Assembly (NCBI GenBank): GCA_030765055.1 | Contig: CM060950.1 | Location: 15,554,306-15,618,305 of the forward strand | Reading direction: 5' to 3' | Length of the DNA stretch: 64,000 bases | From: Mantis religiosa | Taxonomy: Eukaryota; Arthropoda; Insecta; Mantodea; Mantidae | Shown here: positions 10,646 to 22,806 of the stretch, one piece after another | How positions within the stretch are numbered: the stretch's first letter is position 1 | Layout of the letters: every line of letters starts with the position of its first letter | Translations under genes and position numbers: made by a program | Notes under the pieces: generated by a model | What the model was told of the DNA's origin: nothing | What the model saw: only the letters and a program-made list of their open reading frames with translations | The model's database searches: none

Positions 10646-12160
10646 TTGCATGTTGACTCTATCAACATAATAGCTGTTCGGGCCAGAGATTCATCATTCG
10701 TACTTCCTTCTAATATGCGGTCGTCTTTGCAGACTTTGATTGTATTCTCATGTAAATACCCCAAATTGTGCAATAACAATGCCAATTATTATGGAAATTG
10801 TTGTAAGAACTTCATACAAATATATAAATAATGATTAGTAACATTAAGAGATGTCACTAATTTTGTTCCACTTTTTAAAGTGAAGCAATGATTTGGTGTG
10901 AGGATGCTCATTCCTTGCAACTCCATTAGACCCTTCTCCGTAATATATTACTGAAGGATGTACCGGCCGGCATAGGATCAGAATCTATGGCAGGGGAAGA
11001 CAGCTAGTGGCGGTTTGACGTCAGCTCCATCAGCTCTAACCGCCAAATATGCACCCGCACGAAATGCAGATTTACGTGTGACGTCACCGCACTGATTTCT
11101 GCTGCCTAAGAGGAAGGAAATAGTTTGTTGTGTTTGGGTTCCGACAGCGTAGCACAGACAGGATACGTATCGGGTATTAATAATATGTACAAGTTACATC
11201 TTGGGTATTGTAATATTTATGCTGACTGCTTTAATTACATAGTTGGTCACAGTTTATAAGCAATTACATTTTGACTCTGTGCTATGAGAAAATATATAAA
11301 ACTTTAACTCGTAGTTTATCTAAAGGTCAGGAATGTTATAAAGTAAATAAAATAAAATATAAAGTAATTATCTCTGGAAATTGGAGGACACCCATTCAGA
11401 ACAAAATTACGTGGACATTTTCCGACACTTTCTGTTTGTGGTTTTCTATAATTAGTGTATCAATGTCAGGAGGTAATTTGTGGAAAATTTGTAATCGAAG
11501 GCTGCATGCTAGATTCGTGATCCGACAAGGTACTTTGGGGTTTAGATTCAGCTAATTTCGTAACAGGAAGAAAATTGTTCGCACACATATGTCGAGACAA
11601 ACATACACAATGTCCTTGCAGCAAGTGAATACAACCACGGAAATCTGGTTTGGGGGGGGGGCATTCTTGTAAAAATCAGTCAAGTCTTTCTTGTATGTAT
11701 ATTTGTCCTTCAATAAATCGTCACATTGTAAATTTAACAGTTCCATTTACGTGGCAGCTACATTGTTGTGATCGAGTATGCTACACCGGATTGAACCCTC
11801 AGATTCTGTACTCAGCGCCATTTACATAGACAACTTGGTACTAAACGGCTCTTGCCTGACGTCACACGCACTGCAGACCTCGGTCCCAGTTGAAATACGT
11901 CGCATCTCCCGAAGCTGTTTTCCACTGATCTAAGGGATGGAAACAAGTTTCTATGTGTAATCTGTAATTTATTTGAAGGTACTACGCCAAAAGATGGCAG
12001 CACACCAGTGCTGATTTCTTATAAAACAAGTAGGTGAAAATAACTTTTGTGGTAAGAGACACCTATTCAAATATTTCAAAATGCCATGCTAAAAGGGACA
12101 GTATTCTCAATAACATAAGCTTGTCATTATTACCAAAATTTCGACTAAACAGAGAGGAAT
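10646..12160. other. Unassigned sequence
   Basis: I see no recognisable domain or repeat relationship. A G10 run is present near 11651-11660, and several TGACGTCA-like palindromes lie near 11020-11080 and 11858. The short frames here are not recognised. Confidence 0.4.
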
Positions 12161-12164
12161 CGCC

Positions 12165-12780
12165 CAGTTGGAGATAGAAGCGCCGATTTTCTAACAATAT
12201 TATCCAGAAGCGGTAAAGAATATTGATGCCCGGGAAAATCGGTGCAGTTTATAAATAAGGCCGTTATGTCAGTATTGATCAAATGCGCCTTCTACGTCCA
12301 AAAATAGCGCTAACGTTGAACCCTCATTGCTACTTTTCTCCGTTACAGCATTATCCGTCTTTAAAGTTGTAATTCTAATGAATGGCGCTGTTGAAAGCCA
12401 AATTGTAAAACTGAACAGCTGTCAAGTGCCGAAACTTGTTTTAGGGGTCGAAAAACTCATTTTTTCGAGCAATTTATCAACAATAGACAGGACACTAATG
12501 GGGCGAGAATTTTGAGGCTGCCTGGTGCATTTCCCATGACTCAGGAGCATTATTTTCCAAGTTTCAGGGAAGTAGTTTTGCTGTAAACAGGTGTTGAACA
12601 TCTTAGGTGAAAGTTGAGAAGGGTTGACTAATCAGCTTCAGAAAAGTGATGGTCTGGCGGATGATATCTGCTTTCCGCAGGTTTTCAGGGCACTGGTCAG
12701 CTGGAACAGGCCACCGCGTGCTTTAGGGTAGGAATTGGTGTGTGAGGTATGTTCTTATGTTGTTCAAGAGGATAGTTGTA
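12165..12780 (-). pseudogene. Jockey-type LINE reverse transcriptase fragment
   Basis: Minus-strand conceptual reading, across frame breaks, gives an ordered series of RT landmarks: NYFPETWK, RPISVLSIVDKLLEK, then LALFLDVEGAFDQY (motif A) and GLIYKLHRF. The order and spacing fit the fingers and palm of Jockey-clade ORF2. Stops and a one-base shift near motif A make it inactive. It lies directly 3' (in LINE sense) of the core module at 12.78 kb, the arrangement also seen at 7.8 and 48.06 kb. Confidence 0.8.
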
Positions 12781-13250
12781 CCGCCCACCCCTGTTGGCCG
12801 ATTCCATGAGACCGAGGGGTGACGTAATCTGGCAACGGGAGATCAATACGAACGCGCAGGTGTATCTCGCAGACCAGGAGGCCGCGATAACTGCACTAAA
12901 GGCAGCCAAAACATCGTTTGTTGCTGGCGACTTCATAATCTTTAATCTTAATGCGTTATTAAATTGCTGTAGGGCTGCGGGCAACTTTTCTCACAGCAGA
13001 TACTATATTACACTTACATATGTAAAATCGTTTTACAAAAAGCTTATTCCAGGCCCGGATATACAATATATGTTTTCCAATGGTCTTACATAAGAATGTC
13101 AGCTCAATACAAAACCCACAAGAAAGGTAGCAACAGTAGCAGGACTCCCAGAAATAACGGCAGATGGCGCTTTTGATCAAATATTTCTATGCAACTTTGG
13201 AGGAAATGGCATAAATTTTGTAACTCATATTTATGTGATAGAAAAAGAAA
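12781..13250. repeat. Conserved core module plus extension, copy at 12.8 kb
   Basis: It holds CACCCCTGTTGGCCGATTCC, TGACGTAATCTGGCAACGGG, AGATCAATACGAACG and TGTATCTCGCAGACCAGGAG. The extension TTCCAGGCCCGGATATAC...AACTTTGGAGGAAATGGC is shared with 8.1-8.3 and 48.3-48.5 kb. The short frames across it are not conserved among copies. Confidence 0.65.
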
Positions 13251-13254
13251 ATAA

Positions 13255-13620
13255 GAGAAGTTTGAATTGTTTTACCAAAACTACTTGCATGAATTTATGA
13301 AGAGGTCACGGTCTCCAGGAAACATAAGTGTTGCCAGTTACCTATAAACCTGAAATTAAGATTAAACATGAATAAGACCATAAATTTGGAGCTACCAATG
13401 GCGAGTACAATAATTGTTACCTAAATATCTCTAATTTGTACTCGGTTATGTATGCTTTGTGAGTAACCATTCTTTTGTTCCATTGGTGATTCCTAAACAT
13501 TCAAGGCCAATCATGCTTCCACCATTCTGGATTTAAAAAATATGACTTTTTTAACTTTCAGGAAAGATGAGATTAGCAAACTAACACTAAGAACCATAAA
13601 ATAACTTCTGCAGGTTGTAA
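13255..13620. repeat. Short copy of the long paralogous unit (unit 1)
   Basis: The opening ACTACTTGCATGAATTTATG, then GTGTTGCCAGTTACCTA, TAACCATTCTTTTGTTCCAT and AGGAAAGATGAGATTAGCAA are collinear with 32.77-33.5, 51.2-51.6 and 59.94-60.3 kb. Only this segment of the unit is present. Its non-coding content and strand are the same as in the longer units. Confidence 0.7.
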
Positions 13621-13862
13621 ATTAATGAATGGTAAACTGCTCTATGCAGAAAATAACCATTACATTATACTAAATGAAAGCCTTACCTCTTTTCCCATTT
13701 TATTAAAAATCAATAAAAACTTATTAGGTATTATAAAAATAATTTAAATTTTCTTAGCGTAAGGCAAAGCTAAGGACTGTGGGTATTTAATAAAAGCAGC
13801 TTGTGTTTATGACTTTCTCATTAATCTGAGAAAACAAAAGAAGAAAACTCTGGTGATTTTAT

Positions 13863-14491
13863 TTAAAACCTTGCCTCGTTTACATTAATTTGTATTTTCC
13901 AATCATGCAGCGACGAAAGGAAGCGATCAATATACCGCTGCATTTCTGCAAGGCCGAAACAAGGATTTTCGTGTTGGTTATATATAGCAGGGTGGTCAGC
14001 ATATATGGCGGAAATGCATCTGAGGTCCACGGGGCAGCCGTCGGTGCACAATATATAGAGTAACGGAGACGTCATAGACCTTTGTGGTACGCCAACCTGC
14101 ATGACTCTCTCCCGGTGCAGTTTATTAATAGACCGTTATGCCAGCACCAATCAAATGCGCCTTCTACGTCCTAAAACAGCGCCAACGTTAAAGCCGCATT
14201 AATAAATTGCTCTGCAACGTCATCAGCTAAATTTAATCGTTCTAATTTTGTTGAACGTACTTTTAGAAAATTCTGAATTTGAAAGGTCATCAAGAGCCCA
14301 GAAAATATTAATTTTACAAGTAGTGTAACAACGGATTGCATGAGACCAATGAGGCGATAATTTCGAGCTTTTTTGGTGTATTTCCCATTTTTTTCAGTAG
14401 CATTATCACCTTGGCTCGTTCCTAAGCGTCAGGAAGCAATTTTGCTGCATACGGGCGTTGAACATCTTGGGTGAATGTTGAAAAAGGTGGT
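13863..14491 (-). pseudogene. Jockey-type LINE reverse transcriptase fragment (hAT insertion target)
   Basis: The minus frame 14102-13863 reads QVGVPQRSMTSPLLYILCTD (motif B) and then IYADHPAIYNQ. The YADD box has become YADH, so a metal-binding Asp is lost. It ends with LHDWKIQINVNEARF, the block after the palm. 14103-14491 continues upstream with motif A and FRKGHST-region homology in broken frames. The LINE is cut at 14492 by the hAT element and continues after 16577. Confidence 0.82.
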
Positions 14492-14499
14492 GTAATGAG

Positions 14500-16569
14500 T
14501 AGAGAGCGAATTTATAGGCACTAAAAAGGTATGAAATAGGTAGGCAAAAATTGCACTAAGAATGGGCAAAATAGGCACTTAAACAGGCTTTAAAAATTTG
14601 CTAAATAAACACTTAGAAATGCACAATTTGGTAAATGGGTTCTTAAAATTCACTATAAATGCACTATAACAAAATGACAATCATCGCAACATATGCTGCA
14701 ACAAATTCGCTAAACACATACTATTTTGCGGTTCCCTAGGCGAAATACTTCTACATTTATTCCAAATTTCATACATGGCTCCACAGCAAGTTAAAATAAC
14801 AGATATTGTCGTATAATTAAGATACATATAAATCCAGTTCACTATGTAAGAACCATAACGTGCAGAAATGTGTGGAGTAACTATGTAAAAAAATTTGGTT
14901 TTTTTGAGGGGGGGCTTGAGGTTAACATTGAAATATCTGAAGCTTGTGTTAGATTTGTTTCACATTTATACCATTTATTTTTGTGATTGATCAAGAATGG
15001 AATAACGCCAAGTTTCAGCGTTCTGGTTAGAATAGTTTCTAAGGAATTAACAGTTTATGTCTAAATTACAGGCGATTTTCAAAATGTCCCACATATTGTA
15101 ATTTTAAAAATTAATGGTTGGAGTAAACGTTTCTGCACTCATTTTAACCTATTAATCACCTGTACCTATGTGAAATATTTATCTTCGCCATATCAACGAA
15201 AGGAAAAACTAATCATACCTATTTAAGAATTTTTATTTTCCGAAGCGTTTTCAGTAAGAAGTAAGCTTTATAATCCTTTTCGATACAAATAACAAAACAC
15301 AACAAAATTTATTGGGTACAGGCTACTGTGGGACATTTTGAAGATAGGAAAATGTAGAAAATATGGAATCTGAGAAATCTGAGAAAAATAGTACATAATA
15401 GCAGCTACGATACAGATGTTGGGTTATTATTTAAAGTCATGACGTTTTCTGTAGTACCGCAAAAAGAAACAACTATATGATTTAAGTATGTCCATATTAA
15501 TTTTAAGACAAAGAATTAAATTTGGGATTATTGTACGTTTTGGGCCCACTTGCACAGATGTGTCTCCTTAATAGAAACGATTGTTGGAAAGATAAGACAT
15601 TCAAAAGTTCATCACAGCAATCCTAATATCACTTCAAATGATGTCACGATGTGTCAGAAAAATACAAAGCACAGAACAAAAATTAAATAAAAGCTAAAGC
15701 TGCAGAATCCTAAATGTTGTCATAAAAACTTAATGTGCCCCATTGTCGACTAAGAACAAATAATGAAGCACAGCTTTTTAGTAAGCGTTTTCCGTTCATT
15801 CAAACAGAATTACAGTAATTACGGCATCGTGAAAAGACTATTCGTACCCAATTTTACAAAGGCATTTCTGTAAAATTTTACACAAACTAGTAACATTTAT
15901 TGGCTTGAAGTTTCATTTTCAATGCTGGAAACAACACTGGAAGTCTCCAAGCAATCGATTTCATGATTCCTTGAGATACGTGTAGAAAAACGTAAGCATG
16001 AGAAAGTCACAATTTGTTCATATATAGGTATAATGTTAGTCGGTGTAGCCTGGCTAATAAAGCGCTGGCCTTGCAAGTTTAAGTTGTAGCCTGAACAGTC
16101 CCAGAGTGGTTATTTTAAGATTGGGTAAAACAACAGCTTCGTGTCAGTAGATTTACACACATGCAAAAGAAATATTACGGGTGTAAATTCCTGCTTACCA
16201 GTGGTGCTGATTGTTATGTGAGATAATTGTTAACAATTGACACCAGCAATAATTTAATTAATAATCCCTCCCCCAGGTATTACCATTAGCTCAAGAAATA
16301 AGTCTTTACACCAGCACAAAACTGCCATGCTACTGCATTGAAACAAATGCAAAAGCTGTTGTCACAAATTACAAGCAGAAGAAATTGGCTAAAAGGGCAG
16401 TTTTATGCACGAATAAGCAGATTAGGCACAAGGGTATGAAATAGGCATTTATAGGCAATATAAAACTAAGAAATTAGGCTAATAATGCTAGGAAACGTGC
16501 TTATAACTTAAAAGTCTACGTTTCTGAACACATGAATAAAATAGGCAAAGAGGACAAAATCCGCCCCTA
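14500..16569. mobile_element. hAT-type element with 8-bp target duplication (copy 1)
   Basis: GTAATGAG at 14492-14499 is repeated at 16570-16577, the 8-bp duplication expected of hAT transposition. The ends TAGAGAGCGAATTTATAGG and ...AAAATCCGCCCCTA are imperfect inverted repeats (TAGRG.GCGRATTT). Sub-terminal regions are rich in repeated GGCA/TAGGCA words, as in many hATs. No intact transposase frame is visible in its 2.07 kb. Related right-hand parts at 21.5-21.8 and 23.6-24.54 kb end at the same LINE position, so all three derive from one insertion that was then duplicated. Confidence 0.85.
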
Positions 16570-17035
16570 GTAATGAGCTTCCAAGTGCTGCTTGTCTGGC
16601 GGGTTATTTATCGCTATTAATGTGTTTCAAGGCCACCGCTTGTTAGTCGTATGGCACATGCTTCCACAAGCTGCAAGGCAGGAAGGGTGAGAAAACCTGT
16701 TTTTCACGGAGGAAGTGTACCGCGCTCCCCTGTCGGGCGATTCCAATAGAAGACATGACGTCAATTAGCAGCGGGAAATCAATACCAGCTTTCGGGTGTG
16801 TCTCGCAGACCATACAATGGCAACAGCTTTTATTGAGAACAATATGGCCTCTTGCCGGTACGTACATGCTGGGTTCAGAGGTACATTTTTCGGTATATAC
16901 AATTTTGTGATTATAGTTTATATTGCCTTTTTGGTTCATATAAAACCAGACGGTGATCAGCCTCTAGACACCGAGGTCAGTTTTATTGTGTTAAATTGCT
17001 TTCTGAATATTTCACAAAATTTCATTACTGTGCTA

Positions 17036-17039
<4 letters not shown>

Positions 17040-17115
<76 letters not shown>
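17040..17115. repeat. (AC)n microsatellite
   Basis: About 38 AC units are read directly, at the same relative position as in the other copies of the host repeat. Confidence 0.98.
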
Positions 17116-17117
<2 letters not shown>

Positions 17118-17268
17118 TACACGCGCGCTCACGCACGTATACACGCTAATCCCTTGTTTCTAATAAGCTCACACCGTATCTTTTAACGATCACATGTTAA
17201 TCACCTCTCATAGGCTGCTGTCATGGTATATTATGTCGTGTGGTAAAATGAGTTCATTGTTTAACATG

Positions 17269-17394
<126 letters not shown>

Positions 17395-17825
17395 CGGAAA
17401 GTGCTGTCAAATTTATAATATCATAACTATATGAAATAAATATATTGCGCAACATAATTAACTTATGTTAATTCTTAACGCGAAATAAAGAGAGGGGTCC
17501 TATGCTTCAAACCGGCCTTTCTGGATGACCGACGATAGCACGTGCGTTTATGGCTAGTCGTGACTTACTATGTGTTTCAAATGGGAAGAGTTCTGGATTC
17601 CAGCTAATCAGATGCCATATCACACTCAGCGTTCACAGCCAGTTATCCCATTCTTTTTATATTTACCTCAGACATGCAGATCTGCTTGGCGATAGATGTA
17701 AGGGTAAACAAATTATATTTTACAAACTTTCGCAATGATGCAGTTGCCAAAATCAAAATTGGATATAGCATTTTCGAAAATTATGTATATGTTTAAATAC
17801 ACTAATTATAGTTTATGAATAAACG

Positions 17826-18360
17826 ATTTTCTATTCCAATGGAACTGCCAGTGGCTCATCCATATCGCTGTCAATGTCACTTCCGTTAAGTGACAATTCG
17901 TAATGGTCACTGTGTTCATCGGCTAGTCTTGCAAATGTATGACTATAGGTTCCAAAACCCCGTTACGTGCCTTTTCTTTCTTAAAATCATCTTCTTGAAG
18001 GTTTTCTGCATGCCTTACGCAGTTTTCCCAGTCCTGTTGTGTTATCGTGTGAATTTCTTCGGGAACAAGTCGTTTAACGTCCGTCAGTTTAAAAGTATTA
18101 TTTCTGTTTGCAATCCCCCTTTATATTTGAGCCCACACCAACTCAATTGGATTATATTGGCAGTGGTAGGGTGGAAGGCGTATTACCTCGTGACCCATTT
18201 CAATTGCAAGATGATCCAGCTGATAAACTTTTTCAGTGTTTTTAAACGGAAGTACTCTTTGCAATAACTCGTTTTTTGAAGAACGTGTACACCTTAGAAG
18301 TAATACTTCGAGCCTGACTTTGCAATACCTTCCTTTTTCACTCGCCACTAAATTCACTGT
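17826..18360 (-). pseudogene. IS630/Tc1-like DDE transposase, C-terminal fragment
   Basis: The minus frame 18357-18121 contains HEVIRLPPYHCQYNPIELVWAQI. LPPYHxxxNPIE is the block carrying the last catalytic Glu of IS630/Tc1-type DDE transposases, which cut and paste DNA at TA sites. After one stop at the end of WAQI, the same frame continues with NNTFKLTDVKRL and DWENCVRHAENLQEDDF, the usual C-terminal helix. An acidic tail (DIDSDMDEP) then lies in another frame. The N-terminal half with the first two Asp residues is absent. One stop and at least one frameshift make it dead. Confidence 0.82.
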
Positions 18361-18469
18361 AAGAAGTCATTGCACTATTTAACTTTTACTCTACTGTTGT
18401 GTAAAGAACAACTGAATGATATTGATCTGAACTCCCCAGCGTAAATAAACACTTCTTATCGAGCATTCA

Positions 18470-19190
18470 CTCATAAACATAAGCATACAGCATTCAACAG
18501 GCTAACAGGATATGAAGTGTTTGCTCTTTCTTGAAGCTAACACCTTGACTTATTCACAGTAATTATTTTATCACGTCATGTCAGTAGTTTAAATTTCAGT
18601 TCTGAGTAATGTAAAGTGTACGTACATACATACACACCAACCACTTAGAACTCTCTAGAGTAAATAGAAATTACCAACCACTCATAAACAAAGATATAAT
18701 GTGACCAGACACATTCTGCCAGGGCAGCAGGACATTTATTGTTTCCTCTCACTCGAATTGGCTTATTCAAAATAATTCTTTTATCACGTCATGTCAAACA
18801 TTTACGTTTCAGTTCTGAGTAATTACAAATATACGTTCACGCATACATGCCAACCAATAATGATATTGATACAATGCTTACGTCGCGATGTATTGTTATA
18901 ATACAGGTAATAGTACTTTATTTGTATTAGAAAAATATTTGAGCTAAAAATATGGGGTTTTCATGGTTATGTTAGATACATTACTCTCTACCTTCCATAT
19001 AGATGAGTTATGGCGAAATATGAATTTGTTTTCGTGCGAATAGTATTTCATACAGATTTATTAGGTTGGCACTCGTCACACACCACTTAAGGGACTGCAA
19101 TACGATAACACCGCAGGTCTCCGATTGGTTGCTCGCCTAGTAGCGCTCATAGACCAACACCTTCCCATTTGAAACACATAATAGTCGCGA
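18470..19190. repeat. Dispersed repeat, paired with 8.45-9.11 kb, with internal partial tandem copy
   Basis: 18.47-18.66 and 18.68-18.86 kb share TTTATCACGTCATGTCA, TTTCAGTTCTGAGTAAT and CATACATGCCAACCA-type blocks, so part of the repeat is tandemly doubled. 18.86-19.19 kb follows the 8.86-9.11 kb copy (AAAAATATGGGG, ACACCGCAGG). No protein was recognised. Confidence 0.6.
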
Positions 19191-19725
19191 AATAGTTGTT
19201 TATATTAATTTTATCGCTGACCTTGCTTTGAAATGCACTTGTATACTTCGTGTTATCGGAATAAACGTTTGTGGAAATTGCTTAGGTACAGATTTATTTA
19301 TATAGGAGGAAACAGCATGTAAGCGTTTGTGAAGTGATTTAACAGTTGCTCACAATGTGATGTCGATGACATTGCATTCCACTGTCACAGACAGGATACA
19401 AAAAAAAAAAAAAAAAAAAAAAAAAGTGAATAAGAATTTCCTGTATGGAGAAAATAAAATTATTTGAAGATTCAAATACGTAAGGAAGATAAATCGAAAA
19501 GTGTTTTCTCTATAAACAAAAATGTTTAAGTAGATATTGCGTTTTAACGAGAATTACATTTGTGTCTAGGAAATTTTGTTTTCCATTTAGGGTATACCAG
19601 TTTTGCAAAATGCATGCAAATTTCACTGGCTAATTCGATAGAATAGCAGATATCGTTTCATTTTCCTTGAGCATATGTTAAAAAATTTAGAAGTATTTTT
19701 GAGAAGACAAATATTTTTAAAATTA
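19191..19725. other. Non-coding stretch with poly-A tract
   Basis: An uninterrupted A run lies at about 19400-19425. 19.60-19.72 kb resembles 48.99-49.12 kb (GCAAAATGCATGCAAAT, TTTAGAAGTATTTTTGAGAAG and neighbouring words), pointing to another low-grade dispersed repeat. Nothing coding was seen. Confidence 0.4.
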
Positions 19726-19729
19726 GTTA

Positions 19730-19990
19730 TATAAACGGTATATGGAATGGCAAGATATACCTGGAGATGTCCAGATTTACCAGTTCCGCCATGGCAACGT
19801 CAGCATCGACCAGCACAGAGCTGTGATCGGAGTGTATCTCTTTCGCTATCGTGAGGTCCAAGCTAAATGGAGTGTTTCTGGTGATCATAAAATCTATGTT
19901 GTCCGCCCTGCCTTGGGCGGGATGGCAAGCTACTGTCCAGCAACGCAAACAAGCTCCTGAAAGGAATGCGCCCCCTTCCACAGTGGGACA
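19730..19990 (-). pseudogene. LINE AP-like endonuclease, C-terminal fragment
   Basis: The minus frame from 19981 reads RADNIDFMITRNTPFSLDL and then EIHSDHSSVLVDADVAM. The DxIDFxxT block followed by SDHxxVLxD is the C-terminal catalytic signature of the apurinic-endonuclease-like domain that nicks the target for Jockey-clade LINEs. Only about 80 codons remain. The N-terminal Glu and Asp motifs and any linked RT are absent. Confidence 0.75.
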
Positions 19991-20405
19991 TGAACAGCGA
20001 ATGTATGTGACAGATAACGCATGCTACACACGTTAAATAAATATGCACCATATTCACTCAGTATACTAAAACTGAGAAGATTCATTCACAAAAGTAGAAG
20101 CCATCAGGAGGTTTCTGAATGGTCTGTAGCTGAACTAACATGGGGTGATATATGCTACTGAGGGAGGGAGTAGGAACCTTTACCAACCCCCCTTGCGTCT
20201 CACCACCGGAGACTTTCTCTCCTGTTGAATACTATACTCCCTGCGCGGCGAGTTTTGGTTCTCCGCCTATGAGGAGGTAGAGGCGGCGTCCACTCTGACT
20301 GCTCTTGCGGCGATTTCAGAGCACGTGTTTCGCTTTGAGCTATCCTGTAATAGAAACTACAGCGAAACATATGAGTCAGTTGGAGAATTTAACGTCATGT
20401 CGGCA
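19991..20405. other. Unassigned sequence
   Basis: It is somewhat more GC-rich than its flanks (TACTCCCTGCGCGGCGAG region) but shows no recognisable domain or repeat partner. Confidence 0.4.
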
Positions 20406-20689
20406 TGTTGGCCATAATAGCTCAGTTGGTCAGTTTTTTTTTTTCGTTTTTTTTTTTTCATTTTACGTCCTACAACAGTAAGTGATATCGGACGGTAAAT
20501 GAAATGGGTGAAATGATACTCAAATGTGTCCAGGGTCCATGGAGCTTAGAGTTACCCGACATTCGTCTTTATGGATAGGGGAAAACTCCGGAAAAAGCCT
20601 TATCCAGGTAACTCACCCTGACCGAGATTCGAACTCGGGACCTCTTGAGCGTGAGGCAGACATGCTACCACCACGCTACCAAGGCGGGC
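20406..20689 (-). mobile_element. tRNA-derived SINE S1 inserted into an S3-like tRNA head
   Basis: 20410-20433 reads as the start of an S3 head (GGCCATAATAGCTCAGTTGG). It is then cut by an S1 SINE at 20434-20689 that begins with a T tract and ends with the tRNA-like head GAGATTCGAACTCGGG...CAAGGCGGGC. Target duplication is unclear. Confidence 0.75.
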
Positions 20690-20821
20690 GTCTGTTAGAT
20701 TAATGTGAAACAAACACGCCGTAGTAGTTTCATTGTTGGTACTCCTGGTTCCCGCCTGTGAGAACCAGGTAAGTTCAGACACGTTCAGTATCGCCTACCG
20801 CTGCAATAGAGGTAACATGCA

Positions 20822-21513
20822 GTTAAAGTTGATGTTAGAGAACATCCGGAGTTTCTTTCAAACGTGATCACATCTGATGAAACTTGGCTACATCATTTTG
20901 ATCCTGAGAGCAAACAGTAAAGCTCAGTGTGGAAACCTCCTTCATCACCAACCCCCCGAAAAGCAAATGTGGTTGCTTCTGCTGGGAAAGTTATGGTCAT
21001 CTCATGCTTTGATATTCGTGGAATGGTTTATCAACATGTTGTACCTGCACACACAACAATAACTGGACATTACTACAGGGATGTCCTGCAAACATTGCAA
21101 GTCCATATCAGGCCCAAAAGACCACATTTCCGTGAAGCAGGCTGGATGCTGCACTATGATAATGCGCGGCCGCATATTGCCAATGTTTTCCTGAATATCT
21201 TGCAAAAATCAACGTGAAGTGCATCCCTCACCCTCCCTATAGTCCGGATTTAGCCCCATGTGACTCTTTTCTACTCCCTAACTTGAAGAAACGCCTTCAT
21301 GTGAGGCATTATCCATCATCAGACGCAGTGGTGAGGGCTGCGGAGGCGATTTTGAAGGATCTCTCAAAAATTGTTTGCAGCAAGTCTTTGAAAACTAGCA
21401 GAAACGCTGGGACAAGTGTATCGTATTCAGGGGAGACTATTTTGAGAAGGACCATCAAAATTATGAGGATGAGTAAAGGTACGTTGTCAAATAATGTGGT
21501 CATTATCTATTGA
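20822..21513 (+). pseudogene. mariner transposase (D34D type), truncated
   Basis: Conceptual frames give VITSDETWLHHFDPESK (first catalytic Asp region), WMLHYDNARPH (second Asp) and HPPYSPDLAPCD (third Asp). Allowing for the frame break, 34 residues separate the last two Asp, the mariner D34D spacing. The enzyme excises and integrates mariner at TA. A TAA stop follows ESKQ at about 20919, and a one-base frameshift lies near 21195-21210. The N-terminal helix-turn-helix region is missing and no terminal inverted repeats were found. Confidence 0.92.
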
Positions 21514-21515
21514 AC

Positions 21516-21800
21516 AGCTCTCGTAATTACGGCATCATGAAAAGAATTCTCGTAGATACTTTTACAAAGGCATTTCTGTAAGCTGTTGTCACAAATTACA
21601 AGCAGAAGAAATTGGCTAAAAAGGAAGTTTTAGGCAACAATAAGCCGAATAGGAACAAACGTATGAAATAGTCAATTTAGGCACTATAACACTAAGAAAT
21701 TAGGCTAATAATTGCAGGAAACTTGCGTATAACTTAATAGCCTACGTTTCTAAAAAAAAAAAAAGAATAAAATAGACAAAGAGGACAAAATCTGCCCCTA
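21516..21800. mobile_element. hAT element right end (copy 2)
   Basis: AATTACGGCATCATGAAAAG and the final AAAATCTGCCCCTA match copy 1, with an internal deletion of about 480 bp. GTAATGAG follows at 21801-21808 and the LINE flank continues as in copy 1, showing duplication with its host, not a new insertion. Confidence 0.75.
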
Positions 21801-21808
21801 GTAATGAG

Positions 21809-22315
21809 CTTCAAAGTGCTAATTGTCTGGCGGGTTATATGTCGCTATACATGTGATTCAAGGCCACCGATTGTTAGTCGAATGGCACATGCTTCCACAA
21901 GCTCCAAGGCAGGAAGTGTGAGAAAACCTGCTTTTCACGGATTAAGTGTAGCGCGCTCCCTGTCGGGCGATTCCATTAGAAGGCGGATGACGTAAATTAA
22001 CAGCGAGAAATCAATACCAGCTTATGGGTGTGTCTCGCAGACCATACAATGGTTACAGCATTTTTGTTGTTGTTGAGAATAACATGGCCTCTTGCCGGTA
22101 CCTACATGCCCGGCTCAGAGGTACAATTTTCAGTATATACAACTTTGTGATAATGGTTTATACTGTCTTTTTGGTTCATATAATTCCCATCTTGTAACCA
22201 GCCTCTAGACACCAAGGACAGTTTTACAGTTAATTTTCCATTGTGAATATTTCACTATGTACATATTTACATTGCGCTTATCTCGCACGCGCGTACACAC
22301 ACACAAACACACACA

Positions 22316-22388
<73 letters not shown>

Positions 22389-22445
22389 CTGGAAGTACCC
22401 AAAACGTCCCACTCATTCACCCATCCACGGTGGCGGCTCATGGCC
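21809..22445. repeat. LINE remnant, core module and (AC)n-bearing repeat, copy 3
   Basis: It is collinear with copy 2: AAGGCCACCGATTGTTAGTC, CTCCCTGTCGGGCGATTCC, TGACGTAAATTAACAGCGAG and TGTCTCGCAGACCATACA, then (AC)n at 22294-22386. The part after the microsatellite is short and ends near 22445. Confidence 0.75.
22294..22386. repeat. (AC)n microsatellite with AAAC interruptions
   Basis: The tract is read directly. Two ACAAAC interruptions occur in the first 30 bp. Confidence 0.97.
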
Positions 22446-22806
22446 GAAATGCTTGCTAAATATTAACAAAGAATTATTACACTTATAAACTTGAAGAACC
22501 CCCCTTTTTTTTTTTTCAAATTCCATCCCTATAACTCACGGCAACAGTGGTTCTCATATTGTAATACACACCTCAGAAATAAGTACAAAAAACGTAACGC
22601 AATTTTTGCCGAAAACAGCTATATTAATATGCATGCTACATATAAAAGAATGGTATTAGAACGTCATTCGAACTCAACTAAATCCAGAAGTAAGCTGCCA
22701 CCTCACCCCTTTTTAGTGTATGCACACGCATTAACACTCGATTTACTCAGTCTATCATGAATTACACTTTTGGCCTGTTTATATACAAAATCAAGTCTTC
22801 TGTTCC

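Noticed and set aside
11812..12003. Minus-strand frame that at first suggested a THAP-type DNA-binding domain
   Set aside because: The Cys and His pattern required for THAP is absent. No other family is suggested.
20690..21600. Terminal inverted repeats of the mariner element
   Set aside because: Searching both flanks by eye gave no convincing inverted pair with TA. The copy appears truncated at both ends.
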